Below are positions 1 to 6,703 of a stretch of 16,003 nt of DNA, one piece after another. Origin of the DNA: an uncultured Clostridia bacterium (GTDB lineage: Bacteria; Bacillota; Clostridia; UBA1381); contig CAKSJU010000046.1 in NCBI GenBank assembly GCA_934463455.1, positions 1 to 16,003 of the forward strand. The letters are read 5' to 3'. Positions within the stretch are counted from its first letter, which is position 1. The number at the start of each line of letters is the position of its first letter. Both the position numbers and the translations under genes were made by a program. The notes beneath the pieces were generated by a model that made no database searches, was not told the DNA's origin, and saw nothing but the letters and a program-made list of their open reading frames with translations.

Positions 1-1
1 T

Positions 2-58
2 TTCAAAGACGACAAACTGAAATATGCCGAAATTATGCCTTTTCAGGCGGTGTTATGA
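2..58 (+). CDS. possible C-terminal tail of a truncated gene
   Basis: Frame 2 from the window edge is open for 18 codons and ends at TGA (56-58). The peptide is hydrophilic and ends in MPFQAVL. The other two plus frames stop at 16-18 (frame 3) and 94-96 (frame 1). A strong terminator lies 68 bases downstream, which fits a gene ending here. The fragment is too short to assign a family, and it could be chance. Confidence 0.3.
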   Translation, partial: FKDDKLKYAEIMPFQAVL

Positions 59-126
59 TTACTTATCTTCGGCAAACACCGTCGGGTTTGGTTTGAGCGT
101 TCCGAAGCATTTTTTCCTATCCCCTC

Positions 127-157
127 AAAAGGCAGTGTATTTTATACACTGCCTTTT
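127..157. terminator. bidirectional intrinsic terminator
   Basis: Perfect inverted repeat with 14-base arms (AAAAGGCAGTGTAT and its complement) around a three-base TTT loop. Because each arm begins or ends in four A/T bases, the hairpin carries a short U tract in both directions. It can end a plus-strand gene entering from the left and the minus-strand small ORF whose TAA stop (144-142) lies at its loop. Confidence 0.8.
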
Positions 158-378
158 ATCAAGTTATAGATTTCAGAATACTTTTTTTCAAGTAAATTCC
201 ATTTTTTATGCGACGACATTATTTTTTCGGAAAGAATTATGCTTATTTTGTCCGATACGCATTTCCCTTTTATAATTCGTCTGTCGGCTCTGTTTTTTGC
301 AAAATCTTTTATAATCACAAGCCTTATTCCCACAACAAACAGGCAAATTCCCAGATAAATTAATTTAATCTTATTCAC
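142..378 (-). CDS. small single-helix membrane protein, unknown function
   Basis: The 78-residue product starts at GTG 378, chosen because GGAG lies six bases upstream; the frame stays open to another GTG at 411, which has no such site. Residues about 5-23 form a hydrophobic segment (LIYLGICLFVVGIRLVII) and the rest is basic and soluble, so it is probably a small membrane protein with a cytoplasmic tail. No family was recognised. It lies downstream of ldh on the same strand, 176 bases away, and its stop codon sits in the loop of a perfect terminator, an arrangement also seen at folC in this window. That supports a real gene, but the short length leaves doubt. Confidence 0.5.
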   Translation of the reverse strand: MNKIKLIYLGICLFVVGIRLVIIKDFAKNRADRRIIKGKCVSDKISIILSEKIMSSHKKWNLLEKKYSEIYNLIKGSV

Positions 379-531
379 TTTAGTCTCCGTTCCGCCGTCC
401 TGCGCCGGCACAAATTATACTTCAACTTCTCTTGTCCGCAGGTCAAGAAATGATAAAAGCTTAAAATGCCCATATGCGTTTTTCGAACAAAGTGAGGAAA
501 TTTCGCACGGGCAATTAAATCCGCCGGAGGC

Positions 532-558
532 TTAACGCGAAATGAAGTTTCACGTTAA
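532..558 (-). repeat. 3' hairpin at the end of ldh
   Basis: Inverted repeat with 12-base arms (532-543 and 547-558), a GAA/TTC three-base loop, one mismatch and one G-T pair. The ldh TAA stop (557-555) lies inside the first arm as transcribed. On the minus strand it is not followed by a T run (GCCTCCGG comes next), so it is a poor intrinsic terminator and might instead protect the mRNA 3' end. Confidence 0.4.
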
Positions 559-1496
559 AAATCTATTTCCTTTATCAATTCTTTTAAAGTTTCCGCAGAA
601 TCCCTTAAGCCTTTCATTTCTTCACGGCTGAACGGTACCTCCAAAATTTTTTCTATGCCGTCTCCGCCCACCTTTGTCGGAACGGAAAGCGCAACATCAC
701 TTATGCCGTATTGACCGTCAAACACACTCGAAACCGTCAAAATCGAATTTTCGTCTCCCGCTATACATTCAACGATTTTTGCAACCGCAACGGCAATGGC
801 ATAATAAGTCGCGCCTTTCTTTTTAATAATGTCATATGCGGAATTTTTCACCTCATTATACATGGTGTCCAAATCGCCTATGTCGCATTTGCCGGTATAG
901 CGGCAAAACTCGTGCATGGACATTCCGCCGATATTCGTCACGCTCCACGCCGCTACTTCGCTGTCTCCGTGCTCACCGATAATATATGTGTGGCAATTAC
1001 GTGCATCTATGCCGGTTTTCTGGCTTATCAAAAATTTAAGCCTTGAAGTATCAAGCACTGTTCCCGAGCCCAAAACCTGATTTTTCGGAAGACCGGAAAG
1101 CTTATAGGTGACATACGTAAGAATATCCACAGGATTCGAAACCGTCAGCAGAATAATGTCATCGGGAGCATATTTCATTATATTTTCCACAATTCCGCGC
1201 GTAATATCCACATTTCTTTTCAGCAAATCCAGCCTGCTCTCTCCCGGTGCCTGATTTGCCCCCGCCGTTATTATAACAATATCCGCGTCACGGCATTCCT
1301 CATATCCTCCCGCCGTCACGCGTACCGGCTTCACAAAAGACACTCCGTGCGAAATATCAAGTGCGTCTCCCTCCGCTTTCGCTTCATTAATGTCAATTAT
1401 TACAATATGCGAGAAAATTCCGCTCAGCATAATCGTATATGCCGAAGTCGAGCCGACAAATCCCGCTCCCACAATAACTACTTTACCTCTGAACAT
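555..1496 (-). CDS. ldh: L-lactate dehydrogenase
   Basis: NAD-dependent L-lactate dehydrogenase, a cytoplasmic enzyme reducing pyruvate to L-lactate and regenerating NAD+ in fermentation. The 313 residues match the usual family length. Visible motifs: Rossmann GAGFVGS (10-16) with acidic D35; the substrate loop with Q82 (the Gln that marks LDH rather than malate dehydrogenase) and R88; SNP (120-122); DTSR (149-152) with the pyruvate-binding Arg; GEHGDSE (174-180) with catalytic H176. In fructose-1,6-bisphosphate-activated LDHs an Arg and a His form the effector site; here the equivalents appear to be K154 and H169, so activation is possible but unproven. The ATG is preceded by AAAGGAG at ten bases. 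It is divergent from folT. Rex, a classic repressor of ldh, is encoded 2.8 kb away, but no convincing Rex operator is visible upstream. Confidence 0.96.
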   Translation of the reverse strand: MFRGKVVIVGAGFVGSTSAYTIMLSGIFSHIVIIDINEAKAEGDALDISHGVSFVKPVRVTAGGYEECRDADIVIITAGANQAPGESRLDLLKRNVDITRGIVENIMKYAPDDIILLTVSNPVDILTYVTYKLSGLPKNQVLGSGTVLDTSRLKFLISQKTGIDARNCHTYIIGEHGDSEVAAWSVTNIGGMSMHEFCRYTGKCDIGDLDTMYNEVKNSAYDIIKKKGATYYAIAVAVAKIVECIAGDENSILTVSSVFDGQYGISDVALSVPTKVGGDGIEKILEVPFSREEMKGLRDSAETLKELIKEIDF

Positions 1497-1586
1497 TTTT
1501 ATCCTACTCCTTTTATTGTTTTTTCAATTTACATTAACTATTATTCTCATAAATTCCGCATTTATCCGCTTTTTCAAAAAAAGGGA

Positions 1587-1615
1587 TTGACAATAACGCT
1601 TTGCCGTGCTATAAT
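1587..1615 (+). promoter_or_regulatory. SigA-type promoter of folT-folC
   Basis: Consensus TTGACA (1587-1592) and TATAAT (1610-1615) are separated by exactly 17 bases. The expected start at about 1622 places the first bases of the transcript just before the riboswitch aptamer. Confidence 0.88.
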
Positions 1616-1625
1616 AAGCAGTGAT

Positions 1626-1735
1626 AGCAAAGTAGGAATCCGCGCGTTAAGTGAGAAAAGGACGGGAAGTTGCCTTTTCTACGAAAAGAGAACGAATAAA
1701 ACTCTCTTGCGGTGCGTTTTCCGCATTCCGTTGCT
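1626..1735 (+). ncRNA. THF (tetrahydrofolate) riboswitch
   Basis: The leader carries the conserved blocks of the THF (folT) riboswitch in order: AGTAG then CGCGTTAAGTG (about 1641-1653), GGGAAGTTGCC, ACGAA, GCGGTG and CGCATTCCG. They can be paired as AGCAA/TTGCT closing helix (1626-1630 with 1731-1735), GGAAT/ATTCC, an 8-bp arm AGAAAAGG/CCTTTTCT, and a 6-bp arm AAGAGA/TCTCTT. Family members bind reduced folates and control folate transport or synthesis genes, exactly the two genes that follow. No terminator lies between the aptamer and folT. A TCCTTT stretch (1755-1760) can pair with the folT ribosome site AAAGGA (1782-1787), so control of translation is likely (inference). Confidence 0.9.
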
Positions 1736-1754
1736 GCAAGATCGATTTATATTT

Positions 1755-1787
1755 TCCTTTTTGTGGTAATTAATGCTATAGAAAGGA
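1755..1787 (+). promoter_or_regulatory. possible ribosome-site sequestering hairpin of folT
   Basis: TCCTTT at 1755-1760 is complementary to AAAGGA at 1782-1787, the ribosome-binding site lying ten bases before the folT ATG. The loop would be 21 bases. Six weak pairs are modest support, and the alternative pairing that would link it to the aptamer is not evident by eye. Confidence 0.4.
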
Positions 1788-1797
1788 TTTTTTTATT

Positions 1798-2334
1798 ATG
1801 AACAAAACTTTTAAAACAAAAACACTTGTAACCTGCGCTCTTCTTGTTGCGCTTCAGATCGTATTTGTACGTTTTATCTCGCTCGGAACGGGAAGCATAA
1901 GAATATCCCTCGGCTTTGTTCCGGTCGCCGTTGCAGGCATGATTTTCGGGCCGCTCGGCGGAGGTATTGTCGCTTCGATTGCCGATTTTTTGGGAATGCT
2001 GCTTTTTTCCAAGGGGACTGTCTACTTTTTTCCGCTGACAATAAGCGAGTTTCTTTACGGCTTCGGTTTCGGACTTTTTCTGCACAACCGCGATTTGCCG
2101 CCGATAAAGCTTTCAATATGCGTTATCGTTCAATTCATTCTTGTGAATTTAATACTTTCCTCTGTATGGCTGTATCTTTATTATATAATTGTTGTCGGTA
2201 CTCCGAAAGGCTTTGAAGCAATATTTACAGGTCGTCTCGCGGCAGCGGCAGCCAATTTGCCTATGCAGATTATCGGCATAAATGTTATTAACAAATATTT
2301 AAAAGCTCCGCTGAAAAAACTCGGACAGCAGTAG
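1798..2334 (+). CDS. folT: folate ECF transporter S component FolT
   Basis: Substrate-binding membrane (S) subunit of an energy-coupling factor transporter for folate. The 178-residue protein is almost entirely hydrophobic, with about six membrane helices, the usual size for this family. Its N-terminal part shows the ECF S-component pattern: an Ala-rich first helix (ALLVALQIVFVRF), then a segment ending in RISLGFVPVAVAGMIFGPLGG and an ADFLGMLLF helix. It would need the shared EcfA/EcfA'/EcfT module, which is not in this window. The specificity call rests on family likeness plus two independent signs: the THF riboswitch in front and folC 15 bases behind. The ATG has GAAAGGA ten bases upstream. 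Confidence 0.92.
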   Translation: MNKTFKTKTLVTCALLVALQIVFVRFISLGTGSIRISLGFVPVAVAGMIFGPLGGGIVASIADFLGMLLFSKGTVYFFPLTISEFLYGFGFGLFLHNRDLPPIKLSICVIVQFILVNLILSSVWLYLYYIIVVGTPKGFEAIFTGRLAAAAANLPMQIIGINVINKYLKAPLKKLGQQ

Positions 2335-2349
2335 AAAGGAATACCATAC

Positions 2350-3600
2350 ATGACCGATTTCAAAACCTATGCAAACAGCTTTCAGGCAATAGCCCGTCTG
2401 GAGCTTGAGGGAATAACAACGCTCCTCGATTTTCTTTCTCATCCCGAAAGGGACTTAAAATTCATCCATGTTGCGGGAACAAACGGAAAGGGCTCTGTCT
2501 GTGCCTTCCTGCAAAAAATTCTCACCCACGCGGGATATAAATGCGGAAAATACATTTCTCCGAATTTGATAAGTGTAAACGAACGTATCTCGATAGATGA
2601 CAAAGAAATTTCGGACAAAGAGCTTTGCGATGTTTTGAAAACGGTCGAAATCGCTTCGGAAAAAGTAAAAAACAAGCTCGGCGATGCTCCGACGCAGTTT
2701 GAAATCTGGACAGCGGCAGCTTTTATATATTTTAAAGAAAAAAATTGCGATATTGTTATTTTGGAAACCGGTCTCGGCGGCTCCCGCGATGCGACAAACG
2801 TAATACCGTCTCCGATTGCATCCGTCATTACCGGGATTGCAAAGGACCATATGTCATATCTCGGTAATACTCTTGCACAAATTGCATCGCAAAAAGCGGG
2901 AATTATCAAAAAAGGCGGATTTACCGTAACATGCCGACAGGTTGACGAAGTTGAAAACGTGCTCAAAAAAGCATGCGAGAAAACCGAAACTCCTCTTTAT
3001 ATTTCCGATTCGGCAATAGTTGAAAATTACCGCGGCATGAATGAGGTTATGACCTACCGCGGTATGTCGGATTTGGAAATAGGTATTCCCGGTATTCACC
3101 AAATCGAAAATGCCTGTATTGCGGCAGAAACCGCACTGCGGCTTAATATTCCCGAGGAATCAATAAGATATGGGCTTAAAACCGCAAAAAATCCGGGCAG
3201 GCTTGAGCTTATAGAGAAAAATCCCACTGTTATATTTGACGGAGCGCACAATCCTAACGGTGCCGCCGCCCTCAGCAATAATCTAAAAAGATATTTTCCC
3301 GGTCAGACCCCGGTATTTATAATGGGAGCAATGGCAGACAAGGATATTTCCGGCATGGCAAAAGCACTTTTTTCCGAATACAAAAAAACAACCGTCTATA
3401 CGGTTGCCGTTTGTGATAATCCGCGTTCCGAAAGTGCCGAAAAATTAGCCGAAAAATTATCTTCTTCAAATATTACCGCCGTTGCCTGCAAAAATATGCG
3501 TACAGCATATGACGCAGCACTTGAAAAAGGCCGTTTGGTTGTAATTTGCGGCTCACTGTATTTGTACAAAGATTTAAAAGAAATGCCGAAAAGGACATAA
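2350..3600 (+). CDS. folC: folylpolyglutamate synthase / dihydrofolate synthase
   Basis: Mur-ligase-family enzyme that adds glutamate to dihydropteroate and/or to reduced folates, trapping them in the cell after FolT uptake. The 416 residues are typical. Motifs: ATP-binding P-loop GTNGKGS (43-49), SPNL..VNERI (70-80), the ETGLGGSRDATN block (139-150), DHMSYLGNT (166-174), QKAGIIKKG with K182 at the usual carbamylated-lysine region, NPGRLE (281-286) and the C-terminal-domain DGAHNPNG (297-304). Whether it has both activities cannot be told by eye. It follows folT by 15 bases with AGAAAGGA in the gap, so the two genes share the promoter and riboswitch. Its TAA stop lies in the loop of the terminator hairpin. 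Confidence 0.95.
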   Translation: MTDFKTYANSFQAIARLELEGITTLLDFLSHPERDLKFIHVAGTNGKGSVCAFLQKILTHAGYKCGKYISPNLISVNERISIDDKEISDKELCDVLKTVEIASEKVKNKLGDAPTQFEIWTAAAFIYFKEKNCDIVILETGLGGSRDATNVIPSPIASVITGIAKDHMSYLGNTLAQIASQKAGIIKKGGFTVTCRQVDEVENVLKKACEKTETPLYISDSAIVENYRGMNEVMTYRGMSDLEIGIPGIHQIENACIAAETALRLNIPEESIRYGLKTAKNPGRLELIEKNPTVIFDGAHNPNGAAALSNNLKRYFPGQTPVFIMGAMADKDISGMAKALFSEYKKTTVYTVAVCDNPRSESAEKLAEKLSSSNITAVACKNMRTAYDAALEKGRLVVICGSLYLYKDLKEMPKRT

Positions 3601-3622
3601 AGTCTTTTTCGGCATTTCTTTT
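3576..3622. terminator. convergent bidirectional terminator after folC
   Basis: Inverted repeat with 21-base arms (3576-3596 and 3602-3622), all pairs Watson-Crick except one G-T, around a five-base loop ATAAA that contains most of the folC stop codon. Arms begin AAAAG and end CTTTT, giving T-rich tails in both directions. It can terminate folC and also the minus-strand gene ending at 3629. Confidence 0.85.
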
Positions 3623-3628
3623 AACTGT

Positions 3629-4186
3629 CTACAGCAAATAGGAATATTTTGAAAAAAGCTGTATTCCCCGCGATATTTCGCTTGACGAAAGTCTTGATGT
3701 CAAATAATTCTTTAACTCCTGCCGCTCCTCCGGTGTCAGTCCTCCGCTTAAAAGTCCGAGAATGTACCCCGGGTCTACCTTTGCCGCCAGCGCCATTCCG
3801 TCCTTTAAATCCTTCGGCTCGATTTGCTCTTTTGCCTTTTCAACCCTGCTTTTTTGCGTCCCGCCCGAGCCTGAGGCAGATTCATTTTTCTTTTCGTTTC
3901 TCTCTTTTGCCTCTTCTATGGTACCCAAAAGCTCTTCCGACTCATTAGGATTATTCTCATTAATATAGGATTTAACATCCTCTTCCTGCAAAACCGTTTC
4001 TACCTGGTTTAAAATATCGTTTGCATCGATTTGCTTTTTTTCTCCGTTTTCGGTTTGTGTTACCAGATAATGAGGTTTAATGTAAAATTGATAAACACCT
4101 ATCCCCGCGCCGACGGCAATAAACAGTATTCCGATAATTACTGCCAATACAATCAGTGTTATTTTTTTTGCTCTGTTACTCTGCAT
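3629..4186 (-). CDS. single-helix extracytoplasmic protein, unknown function
   Basis: The family was not recognised. The 185-residue product has a short basic N-terminus (QSNRAKK), one membrane helix at about 9-31 and a tyrosine-rich junction (YQFYIKPHY), so it is likely a type II anchored protein with its body outside the membrane. Residues about 80-120 are a charged, low-complexity Glu/Lys/Ser/Gly linker. The C-terminal part (about 125-185) looks folded and helical, with a GLTPEERQELKNYL segment. No lipobox or catalytic motif is seen. AAAGGAG lies 12 bases before the ATG. The gene has its own promoter (4269-4297) downstream of rex and ends seven bases before the shared terminator, so it is probably monocistronic. 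Confidence 0.75.
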   Translation of the reverse strand: MQSNRAKKITLIVLAVIIGILFIAVGAGIGVYQFYIKPHYLVTQTENGEKKQIDANDILNQVETVLQEEDVKSYINENNPNESEELLGTIEEAKERNEKKNESASGSGGTQKSRVEKAKEQIEPKDLKDGMALAAKVDPGYILGLLSGGLTPEERQELKNYLTSRLSSSEISRGIQLFSKYSYLL

Positions 4187-4222
4187 TGCTATGTAAATCT
4201 CCTTTCATCCGTTTTTGTTTTT

Positions 4223-4246
4223 AACGCTTTGCCCGCAGGGAGCGTT
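4223..4246 (-). repeat. leader hairpin before the 3629-4186 gene
   Basis: AACGCT (4223-4228) and AGCGTT (4241-4246) can pair around an inner CCC/GGG pairing with a GCA turn. It lies in the leader between the predicted promoter and the ribosome site. On the minus strand it is followed by AAAAAC rather than T, so it is not a terminator. Function unknown. Confidence 0.3.
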
Positions 4247-4257
4247 CGTTCCATAAG

Positions 4258-4297
4258 GTTATATATTTAATATAACATAATTTTATTACATAATCAA
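4258..4297 (-). promoter_or_regulatory. promoter of the 3629-4186 gene, with overlapping palindrome
   Basis: On the minus strand TTGATT (4297-4292) and TATATT (4274-4269) are 17 bases apart. A perfect palindrome GTTATAT-ATTTA-ATATAAC (4258-4276) covers the -10 box and could be an operator, although AT-rich DNA gives such repeats easily. The first transcribed base would be near 4262. Confidence 0.55.
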
Positions 4298-4305
4298 CAT
4301 ATTTT

Positions 4306-4944
4306 CTAAAAATTATTTTGTTTAATTTTGTAAGACAACGTCATAAGACTGTCGGTCAAATGCACATTTTCAACCGCCACATCCCCGCTCACCTTTATTT
4401 CGGCATACGAAAAATTCCAAAGTCCCTTAATGCCGCATGCCGCAAGCTTGTCGGCAATTTCCTGCGCCGCCTCTTTCGGCACGGCAAGTATAGCGATGTC
4501 CGGCTTGTTTTCCGATATATATTCTTCCAGCTTACTGTCCGAAAGCACTTCCGCTCCGTTTATGGTTGTACCGGTAATTTTTTCATCACGGTCAAAAATC
4601 GCACACAGCTTAAAACCTCTTTTTTCAAATGCGCTGTGATTTGCAAGAGCATGGCCGAGATTTCCCGCACCGACAATTATTGTTTTATAACCGTCGTGAA
4701 GTCCCAGTATTTTACCTATTTCAACGTAAAGGTTATCGACGCTGTAGCCGTAACCCTGCTGTCCGAAACCGCCGAAGCAGTTAAAGTCCTGTCGTATCTG
4801 CGACGCTGTCACATTCATTTTTTTGCTTAACGCTTTTGATGAAATTCGATTTACACCTTTGCTTTTCAATTCGCTTAAGTATCTGTAATAACGCGGCAAA
4901 CGTTTGATTACGATATCCGGGACTCTTTTTTTATTTGAATCCAT
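4306..4944 (-). CDS. rex: redox-sensing transcriptional repressor Rex
   Basis: Rex senses the NADH/NAD+ ratio and, when NADH is low, represses fermentation and reductive genes such as ldh. The 212 residues are the standard length. The N-terminal winged helix (about 1-80) includes the hallmark SQIRQDFNCFGGFGQQGYGY (48-67), which contains the DNA-recognition helix. The C-terminal Rossmann domain has GAGNLG (92-97) and ends in a swapped helix (LTDSLMTLSYKIKQ). AGAGGA lies eight bases before the ATG. It follows the serine hydrolase gene by 28 bases, so co-transcription is possible. ldh in this same window is the natural target by family knowledge, though no clear operator was found. Confidence 0.95.
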   Translation of the reverse strand: MDSNKKRVPDIVIKRLPRYYRYLSELKSKGVNRISSKALSKKMNVTASQIRQDFNCFGGFGQQGYGYSVDNLYVEIGKILGLHDGYKTIIVGAGNLGHALANHSAFEKRGFKLCAIFDRDEKITGTTINGAEVLSDSKLEEYISENKPDIAILAVPKEAAQEIADKLAACGIKGLWNFSYAEIKVSGDVAVENVHLTDSLMTLSYKIKQNNF

Positions 4945-4972
4945 TGCGATTTTCCTCTCTCACAAGTTATTT

Positions 4973-6118
4973 TTATTTTAAAGCCGCATATACGTCTTTT
5001 TCGAAATTTGCTGCGGTTTTTGCTCCCGACCCGCCGTCATACCGGGAATTTTTCATATATACGGCAGTTATTTTATTTTCAATATCTACCCAAAAATGCG
5101 TTCCGTACGCGCCGCTCCAGCCGTATGCACCCTCCGGCAAGCTTTTGTAAAAACCGTTTTTGTTTACTCTCACTCCAAGTCCCCAAATCTCACAGCGCGG
5201 AAAATCTCCGAATATCGGACGCGGAATTTGCATTTCTTTGACGCTTTCTCCGGACAATATTCTCACATCGCCGTATTCGCCCTCATTTAAGAGCATTTGC
5301 GCAAATTTGGAATAATCGTTAAGACAGGATACCACTCCCGCACCGCCGCAGGTATAGCTCGCCGGGAAATCCGCAAAAACACATTTCGGCACATCTGCAT
5401 TAACGGCTTTGCCGTCTTTGAAATCACTCATTTTTATCATTTTGCCCCAAGCTTCCTCCGACGGAGTAAAGGTTGTATCGTCCATGCCGAGAGGTACAAA
5501 AATATTTTCCCTTGCAAAATCCGCAAATTTCATTCCCGATACAATTTCTATAATACGTGCAAGCACATCAAATGCCGCAACCGGGCTGTACCAATCTTTC
5601 TCGCCCGGCTCAAAATCAAGCATTACATTTTCATAATATTTAACCGCTGTTTCAAGATTTTCTTTATCCGCCGCTGTCATTTGAGCTGCCTGTGCATCTC
5701 CTATTTCTCTGCACATAAGACCGCTTGTGTGCGAAAGGAGGTTTTCTATTGTAATTTGTCTTGTTGCTTCACATTTTATTCGCAATTCGCCGTTTTCGGA
5801 AAACTCTCCTATATTCATATGCGCGAAACCGGGGAAATATTTCGAAACAGGATCGGTTATCGAAAGCTTTCCTTTTTCCGCCAAAATCATAATACATACC
5901 GCAGTTATCGGCTTTGTCATCGAAGCCATTCTGTACAGTGCATCGTCGGTCAATTGCTCTTTTGTTTCGGCATCCTTATATCCGAAACAGTTTTTGTATA
6001 CAACCTCACCGTTTTGCATAACGCAAACCGCCGCCCCGCCGACGCGTCCGCTCTCTACATCTTCTCCGATTCTGCTTTGAAGTTTTTCCTCCAATATTTT
6101 TTTGTCCAATAATTTCAT
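4973..6118 (-). CDS. beta-lactamase-family serine hydrolase (class C / family VIII esterase type)
   Basis: Penicillin-binding-like serine hydrolase of the beta-lactamase superfamily (PF00144). The 381 residues include the catalytic SMTK (66-69), a YSP triad at 177-179 in place of the usual Y-x-N, HTSG (130-133) and a C-terminal GWSGAYGTHFW stretch matching the third active-site element. The N-terminus has no signal peptide or membrane helix, so the enzyme is probably cytoplasmic and more likely an esterase or peptidase than an antibiotic-resistance beta-lactamase. The substrate is not predictable. AGAGGG lies nine bases before the ATG. It sits between azlD (57 bases upstream) and rex (28 bases downstream), with no obvious functional link to either. 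Confidence 0.85.
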   Translation of the reverse strand: MKLLDKKILEEKLQSRIGEDVESGRVGGAAVCVMQNGEVVYKNCFGYKDAETKEQLTDDALYRMASMTKPITAVCIMILAEKGKLSITDPVSKYFPGFAHMNIGEFSENGELRIKCEATRQITIENLLSHTSGLMCREIGDAQAAQMTAADKENLETAVKYYENVMLDFEPGEKDWYSPVAAFDVLARIIEIVSGMKFADFARENIFVPLGMDDTTFTPSEEAWGKMIKMSDFKDGKAVNADVPKCVFADFPASYTCGGAGVVSCLNDYSKFAQMLLNEGEYGDVRILSGESVKEMQIPRPIFGDFPRCEIWGLGVRVNKNGFYKSLPEGAYGWSGAYGTHFWVDIENKITAVYMKNSRYDGGSGAKTAANFEKDVYAALK

Positions 6119-6151
6119 TTGAAGCTGCCCTCTTTCAATTTTTTATATCAA

Positions 6152-6177
6152 AACCTACCGCATTCTGCGTTCAGGTT
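6152..6177 (-). terminator. weak hairpin terminator after azlD
   Basis: On the minus strand AACCT pairs with AGGTT and an inner CGCA with TGCG around GAA, followed by TTGATAT. The azlD TAA stop (6178-6176) overlaps the first arm. The stem is short and the T tract weak, so it may only attenuate transcription into the hydrolase gene. Confidence 0.4.
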
Positions 6178-6487
6178 ATATATATTTTAAAATAAATTCC
6201 GTCAAAAATACCGCCATACATGCAACCGCCGCAACTCTTAAAAGACTTCTTTCACGATATGCCGACACAATCGCCGCTCCGAAACCAACCGTCGCCGAAA
6301 TTGCCGACGAGGTTGCGTAAAAAATTGCGGGAACAGTCATTACACTCAGAACTGCATAAGGCATATAGTATAAAAAAGATAAAACAAATTTATTTTGAAT
6401 TTTTTTCTTAACCAATACCAGCGGCAGCATACGAATAAGGTATGTAACTCCTGCCATAACCAAAAGATAAATGCCGAAATCATCCAC
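6176..6487 (-). CDS. azlD: branched-chain amino acid transport protein AzlD
   Basis: Small membrane partner of AzlC; the pair exports branched-chain amino acids and some toxic analogues in bacteria where it was studied. The 103 residues from GTG 6487 fit the family and begin DDFGIYLLVMAGVTYLIRMLP, the usual first helix. About four helices follow, including YYMPYAVLSVMTVPAIFY and the final ACMAVFLTEFILKYI. GGAAAGGA lies about 11 bases before this GTG. The frame is open further up to a TTG at 6583, but that extension is the out-of-frame shadow of the azlC C-terminus (see the frameshift entry), so the GTG start is preferred. Confidence 0.85.
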   Translation of the reverse strand: MDDFGIYLLVMAGVTYLIRMLPLVLVKKKIQNKFVLSFLYYMPYAVLSVMTVPAIFYATSSAISATVGFGAAIVSAYRERSLLRVAAVACMAVFLTEFILKYI

Positions 6488-6524
6488 TTTTTTACCGTTC
6501 CTTTCCCAAGCAAAAATATTGTTT

Positions 6525-6703
6525 TTAAGCGTTTTCGGTTTTTTCGTCCCTCGGGAAAATATACGCAAGCAATGCGCTTGCAAAAACCGAACATATTATA
6601 ATTACAAACCCTTGCGGCACTGCCGCAAGAAAGGGTACGTATTTAAACAAACATCCCATAAAAATCGCAGCGGCAACGCAAAGCGTAACCGGCTTGCTTT
6701 TTT
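6525..6703 (-). pseudogene. azlC: out-of-frame C-terminal end of azlC
   Basis: Reading the minus strand one base back after the A6 run at 6703-6698 gives a 59-codon continuation: SKPVTLCVAAAIFMGCLF, KYVPFLAAVPQGF, a VIIICSVFASALLAYIF helix, then PRDEKTENA and TAA at 6527-6525. This is a sensible membrane-protein ending, with a polar tail and a stop 37 bases before azlD. The in-frame ending of the 6602-7243 ORF is instead charged and ends abruptly. The full-length protein would be about 237-239 residues. Either azlC has lost one A in the run or the assembly has. Confidence 0.82.

Noticed and set aside
1501..1590. Rex operator upstream of ldh (ATAGTTAATGTAAATTG on the minus strand)
   Set aside because: One half resembles GTTAA but the second half does not match TTAACAA; too weak to call, although Rex control of ldh is biologically expected.
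1347..1769. 140-residue plus-strand open frame across the ldh start and riboswitch
   Set aside because: It overlaps the clear ldh coding region, promoter and aptamer, has no ribosome site of note and reads as an antisense shadow.
5297..6112. 271-residue plus-strand frame opposite the serine hydrolase
   Set aside because: Antisense shadow of a gene with clear SMTK and HTSG motifs; composition (Cys, Arg, Phe rich) is typical of shadows.
4973..6118. Antibiotic-resistance beta-lactamase
   Set aside because: No signal peptide, and the second motif is YSP; the broad serine-hydrolase family label is all the sequence supports.
6488..6583. N-terminal extension of azlD from TTG 6583
   Set aside because: The extra 32 residues are charged, unlike AzlD, and lie over the out-of-frame azlC end; GTG 6487 has the ribosome site and gives normal length.
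6346..6594. 82-residue frame starting at ATG 6594 between azlC and azlD
   Set aside because: It is a shadow frame across the azlC C-terminus and azlD start; no ribosome site and no membrane-protein pattern of its own.
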